A stretch of 16,537 nt of DNA from positions 1 through 16,537 of the forward strand of contig JABUEZ010000013.1 in NCBI GenBank assembly GCA_013314795.1, written 5' to 3'. The notes under the pieces are model-generated. The model ran no database searches. It was not told the origin of the DNA and saw nothing but the letters and a program-made list of their open reading frames with translations. Source of the stretch: Candidatus Profundicultor aquiphilus (GTDB lineage: Bacteria; Atribacterota; Atribacteria; Atribacterales; Caldatribacteriaceae). Made by a program: the position numbers and the translations under genes. Below are positions 13,458-16,537 of the stretch, in pieces (position 1 is the stretch's first letter; each line of letters begins with the position of its first letter).

Positions 13458-14490
13458 GGCAAGACGCTTTTTGGAATTCCCCTTTTTGCCGGAAGTGGTG
13501 GCCATCCTTACGGCCTTTCTTTTGGGGCTTCTGGTGCTTTTCTTTACCGGTTACCCACCTTTGCGGGCTTTTTCGGCTCTTTTCCGGGGAGCCTTTGGAA
13601 GTCGCAATGCCTTTGGGCAGACTTTGACGCAGGCCACACCAATTCTTTTTACTTCGCTTTCATTTCTGCTTTCTTTTCGAGCCGGGATTTTCAATATCGG
13701 GATAGAGGGTCAGCTCCTCATGGGGGCCTTTGTGGCGGCGCTTTTGGGAACGATGATTCGGTCTTTGCCCTTGCCGTTGCATTTACCCCTGGCACTTCTG
13801 GGTGGGGGTCTGGGGGGAGCGCTCTGGGCCCTGATTCCGGCTCTCATCAAGACCTATCTTGGGGCCCACGAAGTCATCACCACCATGATGATGAGTTACA
13901 TCGCTTCGTATCTCACCAGTTACTTTGTGAATTATCCGTTTAAAGCCCCCGGATGGGTGGCTCAGACCAACCCCGTACAGCCCACAGCCCTTCTTCCTCG
14001 GATTCTTCCCCCGACGCAACTTTCTCTGGCTTTCCCTCTTGCTCTGGTGTTTTCGGTGCTCGTTTTCTATTTTCTTTTCCGAACTTATCTTGGCTTTCAG
14101 GTTCGGGCGGTAGGGTTGAACCCTGAGGTGGCCGAGAACCGGGGGATTTCGGTGGCCTCACGGCAGATTCTGGCCTTCCTTTTGAGCGGTTTTGTGGCCG
14201 GTATCGGTGGGGCGGGGGAAGTATTGGGAGTGCATGGTAAGTTCGTGGACGGGTTTTCCCCCGGGTACGGCTGGGACGGGATTGCGGTGAGTCTGGTGGG
14301 ACGCCTCCACCCCCTGGGGTGCATTCTGGCCTCCCTCCTTTTCGGGATGTTGCGGGCCGGAGGAATGACCATGGCTCGGGTTACCAAAGTGCCACTTGAC
14401 CTTTCCCTCATCATCCAGGCCCTGGTGATCCTCCTTATTGCCGCTCCTCGATTGATCCGGATTTTCATTCTCCGCAAGAGAGGTCTATAG
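13447..14490 (+). CDS. BMP-type ABC transporter, permease 1
   Basis: A 347-residue BPD_transp_2-type membrane protein of the NupP/YufP kind. It has a basic N-terminus (MLRRARRFLEFPFLPEVV), multiple hydrophobic helices, 'FRAGIFNIGIEGQLLMGAF' (the hallmark segment of this permease group), 'HEVITTMMMSYIASYL', the coupling loop 'RAVGLNPEVAENRGIS' and 'GWDGIAVSLVGRLHPLGCIL'. TTG 13447 is chosen as the start because GGGAGGGA (13433-13440) ends 6 bases before it. The frame could reach back to 13405, but that stretch lies inside the ATPase gene and has no ribosome site. The overlap with the ATPase gene is 11 bases, indicating coupled translation. It forms a heterodimer with permease 2. Confidence 0.93.
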   Translation: MLRRARRFLEFPFLPEVVAILTAFLLGLLVLFFTGYPPLRAFSALFRGAFGSRNAFGQTLTQATPILFTSLSFLLSFRAGIFNIGIEGQLLMGAFVAALLGTMIRSLPLPLHLPLALLGGGLGGALWALIPALIKTYLGAHEVITTMMMSYIASYLTSYFVNYPFKAPGWVAQTNPVQPTALLPRILPPTQLSLAFPLALVFSVLVFYFLFRTYLGFQVRAVGLNPEVAENRGISVASRQILAFLLSGFVAGIGGAGEVLGVHGKFVDGFSPGYGWDGIAVSLVGRLHPLGCILASLLFGMLRAGGMTMARVTKVPLDLSLIIQALVILLIAAPRLIRIFILRKRGL

Positions 14491-14493
14491 AAG

Positions 14494-15390
14494 ATGGGGA
14501 TTTTGAGTTTGAGTCTTTTCCAGGCGATGTTGCGGATGTCCATGCCGGTTCTCTTTGCCGCCCTAGGAGGGATGTTCTGTGAGCGGGCTGGGGTGGTGAA
14601 TATAGGCCTTGAGGGAATCATGCTCAATTCTGCTTTTTTTGCGGTTCTGGCCACCTTTTTAAGCGGTAGTCCCTGGATAGGATTTTTGAGTGGCGTCCTT
14701 TCGGGGGTTGGCCTCGGGGTTGTCATTGCCATCCTTACCGTCAAGTACTCCGGCAATCAGATTGTGGTGGGGACGGGAATCAATGTTTTTGGCCTGGGCT
14801 TCAGTGCCTTTATGTGCCAGAAAATCTGGGGTTCTCGAGGGGCCTCGGGAAGTGTGGCGGGTTTGCCTCTTTTGCGAGTACCCTATCTTGAGCAGGTCCT
14901 GGGTGAAAATACGATTCTTATCTATGTAGCCTTTGCCTTGATTATTCTATCGCACCTTTTCCTCTTTCATACTCCTTGGGGATTGCGGCTTCGAGCGGTG
15001 GGAGAAAATCCCCAGGCGGCCGATACCGCCGGAGTCAATGTCCATCGCTACAAAATGGTATTTGTGACCCTGGGTTCAGGCATTACCGGGCTGGGAGGAG
15101 TGTTTCTTTCGCTGGCGCATCTCAGCTTCTTTGCCTGGGGTATGACCAGTGGCCGGGGCTTCATGGGCCTGGCGGCCATGATTTTTGGGAAATGGACCCC
15201 TCTGGGATGTTTTCTGGCCAGTCTCCTTTTCGGTTTCACCGATGCTTTGCAGATGCGTGTTCAGGCTTTGGGAATCCTTCCCTCGCAGATTATCCTCCTT
15301 TTCCCCTATGTGGTAACGATTCTTGTGCTCTCCGGGTTTGTGGGGAAGGCACTTCCTCCTTCGGATTACAAACCTTACGAGAAGCGGTAG
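14494..15390 (+). CDS. BMP-type ABC transporter, permease 2
   Basis: A 298-residue membrane protein of the NupQ/YufQ kind, the shorter partner of permease 1. Landmarks are 'MPVLFAALGGMFCERAGVVN' and 'NIGLEGIMLNSAFFAVL' near the N-terminus, 'GNQIVVGTGINVFGLGF', the coupling loop 'RAVGENPQAADTAGVNVHRY' and 'SGRGFMGLAAMIFGKWTPLG'. ATG 14494 follows the permease 1 stop by three bases, with AGAGGT 9 bases upstream. It completes the binding protein / ATPase / permease / permease set of a nucleoside-type importer. No convincing intrinsic terminator follows; the next promoter begins about 30 bases downstream. Confidence 0.94.
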   Translation: MGILSLSLFQAMLRMSMPVLFAALGGMFCERAGVVNIGLEGIMLNSAFFAVLATFLSGSPWIGFLSGVLSGVGLGVVIAILTVKYSGNQIVVGTGINVFGLGFSAFMCQKIWGSRGASGSVAGLPLLRVPYLEQVLGENTILIYVAFALIILSHLFLFHTPWGLRLRAVGENPQAADTAGVNVHRYKMVFVTLGSGITGLGGVFLSLAHLSFFAWGMTSGRGFMGLAAMIFGKWTPLGCFLASLLFGFTDALQMRVQALGILPSQIILLFPYVVTILVLSGFVGKALPPSDYKPYEKR

Positions 15391-15417
15391 CCGCATGGTT
15401 TTCTCCTGAAAGGGTAA

Positions 15418-15428
15418 TGTGATACAAT
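15418..15428 (+). promoter_or_regulatory. Extended -10 promoter of the PAS sensor gene
   Basis: TGTGATACAAT: TACAAT at 15423-15428 with TG at the extended -10 position and no good -35. It is identical over 11 bases to the element before the HEAT-repeat gene. The predicted start is near 15435, so the transcript would begin at the left arm of the inverted repeat at 15434-15443. Confidence 0.55.
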
Positions 15429-15433
15429 AGTTA

Positions 15434-15492
15434 CCTTTGAAGAGGAGGATTGGAGGGGGTAAGAGTGGGAGCGGGCCGCCATTCTTCAAAGG
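15434..15492 (+). promoter_or_regulatory. Perfect 10-bp inverted repeat around the sensor gene start
   Basis: CCTTTGAAGA (15434-15443) and TCTTCAAAGG (15483-15492) are exact reverse complements 39 bases apart. Between them lie two Shine-Dalgarno-like runs (GAGGAGGA, GGAGGGGG) and the GTG start candidate at 15465. In RNA this would close the ribosome-binding region inside a stem whose 5' arm is the very start of the transcript. Confidence 0.5.
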
Positions 15493-16537
15493 AGTGGTCG
15501 AAACACAACAGAGAAAGAAAGAACATGGTGCTCTTTCTTTCTCTGTTACTTCTGGCTGCTTTTTCCTTGCATGGACTTTTTCTTCTCCTCGGCAGGGGGT
15601 TTCTTTTCTCCTGGCGGTTTGCCGTGAATGGTCTGGTGATCCTTTTTCTTGCGATTTTCTCTTTTAAGTTCCTCCTTGTGGCTTTGCGTTCGACGTTTTT
15701 CTGGATGGGAATGTGGTTTATTTTCCTGGGAGAGGCCCTGTTTCTGGTGGAGTATCCGACGCGCTTTACCGTTCAGGAGGTCTTGCATGGTGCGTTCCTT
15801 TTGGGAGGATCGTTCCTTGTGGTTCTGGGACTCTGGCAAGAGAAAAGGCAATCGTTTTACCCGGGAATGGAGGAATTTTTGGAGCAGATCAGTAAACCGG
15901 CTCTTTTTCTGGACGAAGCCGGGCGGATTCAGGGGATGAATGCGAAAGCCACGGATCTTTTGGGGTACGCCTTTACGGACCTCAAAGGGTGTCCTTTTGT
16001 GCGGTTTCTTCCCCCGGCAATACAGGAAAAGGCCTGGGATCGTTTTCGGAAAATTCAGAAGGGGAAAAGCGAGGACACCTTGTTCTGGATCACCACCAAG
16101 GAGGGGAAAGAGATTCTGGTCCGGGCAATCCCCCTTTTCCCAGTGCCCGGAAATGAAGAGGGATTGGTTTTTGAACTGGAAGACGTCACCAGGAGTCGAC
16201 TCAACCGCTTGTCTTTTTACCGGGAAGGGCGGCGGTTAAGGAATTACCTGGAAGCGGTGCAGGATATTTTCCTCATCCTTGATGAGGAAGGGAAGGTACA
16301 GTACATCAATCGGGTGGGGAGTGCTCTTCTGGGGGTAAGACGGAAAGAGATTTTGGGGCAAACTCTGGAACGTTTTATCAGGGACGAAGAACATTCCAGG
16401 GAAAAGCTCGTTTTCCAAAAACTTCGAGAAGGACAACCAATCCCCGAAGATGAACGCATCGTAAGTGTTCTGACCAAGAGGGGTGAGGTGCGGCAAATTC
16501 GCTGGAATTACCGGGTTCTTTCCGATTCGGCCGGTAC
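15465..16537 (+). CDS. Membrane-bound tandem-PAS sensor protein, N-terminal part (3' end outside window)
   Basis: The frame runs open to the window edge, so at least 357 residues precede an unseen C-terminal part. From GTG 15465 (GGAGGGGG ends 5 bases upstream) the order is a basic start (MGAGRHSSKEWSK), four hydrophobic helices between residues ~21 and ~120 ('MVLFLSLLLLAAFSLHGLF', 'NGLVILFLAIFSFKFLLVAL', 'FFWMGMWFIFLGEALFLV', 'VLHGAFLLGGSFLVVLGLW'), PAS domain 1 (~136-250: 'KPALFLDEAGRIQGMNAKAT', 'DLLGYAFTDLKG') and PAS domain 2 (~261-357: 'DIFLILDEEGKVQYINRVGS', 'LLGVRRKEILGQ'). Such layouts usually end in a histidine kinase, GGDEF or sigma-54 activator domain; which one cannot be seen. ATG 15525 is the other start candidate. 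It probably senses a membrane or cytosolic cue and may control the adjacent import genes. Confidence 0.87.
   Translation, partial: MGAGRHSSKEWSKHNRERKNMVLFLSLLLLAAFSLHGLFLLLGRGFLFSWRFAVNGLVILFLAIFSFKFLLVALRSTFFWMGMWFIFLGEALFLVEYPTRFTVQEVLHGAFLLGGSFLVVLGLWQEKRQSFYPGMEEFLEQISKPALFLDEAGRIQGMNAKATDLLGYAFTDLKGCPFVRFLPPAIQEKAWDRFRKIQKGKSEDTLFWITTKEGKEILVRAIPLFPVPGNEEGLVFELEDVTRSRLNRLSFYREGRRLRNYLEAVQDIFLILDEEGKVQYINRVGSALLGVRRKEILGQTLERFIRDEEHSREKLVFQKLREGQPIPEDERIVSVLTKRGEVRQIRWNYRVLSDSAG
15507..15547 (+). promoter_or_regulatory. 16-bp perfect hairpin with an ATG in its loop
   Basis: The left arm AACAGAGAAAGAAAGA (15507-15522) pairs without mismatch with 15532-15547. The 9-base loop ACATGGTGC holds the in-frame ATG at 15525. 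No T tract follows directly, so it is not a standard terminator. It lies either early in the coding region (if GTG 15465 is the start) or at the start codon itself (if ATG 15525 is used). Confidence 0.6.

Noticed and set aside
15384..15404. Possible terminator GCGG-TAG-CCGC followed by TTTT after permease 2
   Set aside because: The stem is only 4 bp, contains the stop codon and has a gap before the T run; too weak to call.
15437..15667. 76-codon plus-strand frame starting just after the sensor promoter
   Set aside because: It is out of frame with the membrane/PAS coding sequence, stops inside it and has no ribosome site upstream of its start.

Overview
The window is a stretch of bacterial chromosome dominated by carbohydrate or nucleoside import genes. 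No RNA gene, CRISPR array, insertion sequence or phage gene is visible. Most genes start with purine-rich Shine-Dalgarno sites. Intrinsic terminators are clear, and exported proteins have signal-peptidase-I leaders rather than lipoboxes, including both solute-binding proteins, which suggests a diderm cell. Base composition looks roughly balanced. The gene mix (many ribose-type and BMP-type ABC importers, VapC-type toxin-antitoxin, PEBP, HEAT-repeat protein) would suit an anaerobic, possibly thermophilic fermenter such as an Atribacterota/Caldatribacterium-like lineage. That assignment is a guess from general resemblance, not from a marker gene.

Layout. 1-969 (+): the end of a ribose-type ABC permease followed by a VOC-fold enzyme. 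1047-1662 (-): a DUF2281-type antitoxin and PIN-domain toxin pair with its own -10 box. 1753-2331 (-) and 2531-3154 (+): a divergent pair of exported proteins, one a cysteine-free thioredoxin-fold protein and the other a small OB-like protein with a Gly/Asn-rich tail. They share an intergenic region with an 8-bp inverted repeat. 3379-3849 (+): a PEBP/YbhB-like protein. 3975-5186 (-): a HEAT-repeat scaffold protein that looks leaderless. 5336-8205 (+): a complete ribose-type importer (binding protein, terminator/attenuator, single-domain ATPase, permease). 8221-10794 (+): an L-fucose/arabinose-isomerase-like protein and a UroD/MtaA-like protein. 10913-15390 (+): a complete BMP/PnrA-type importer (binding protein, two-domain ATPase, two permeases). 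15465-end (+): the N-terminal part of a membrane-bound tandem-PAS sensor behind a strongly structured leader.

How they fit together (inference). The 5336-15390 block reads as one uptake-and-catabolism locus. A ribose-type importer brings in a sugar or polyol, the isomerase-like and UroD-like proteins process an unknown substrate, and a nucleoside-type importer lies directly downstream in the same orientation. The strong terminator after the first binding-protein gene would keep that protein in excess over its ATPase and permease. The most unusual signals are non-coding: an identical 11-base extended -10 motif before both the HEAT-repeat gene and the PAS sensor, two perfect inverted repeats in the sensor leader, and the operator-like palindrome at 2440-2470.
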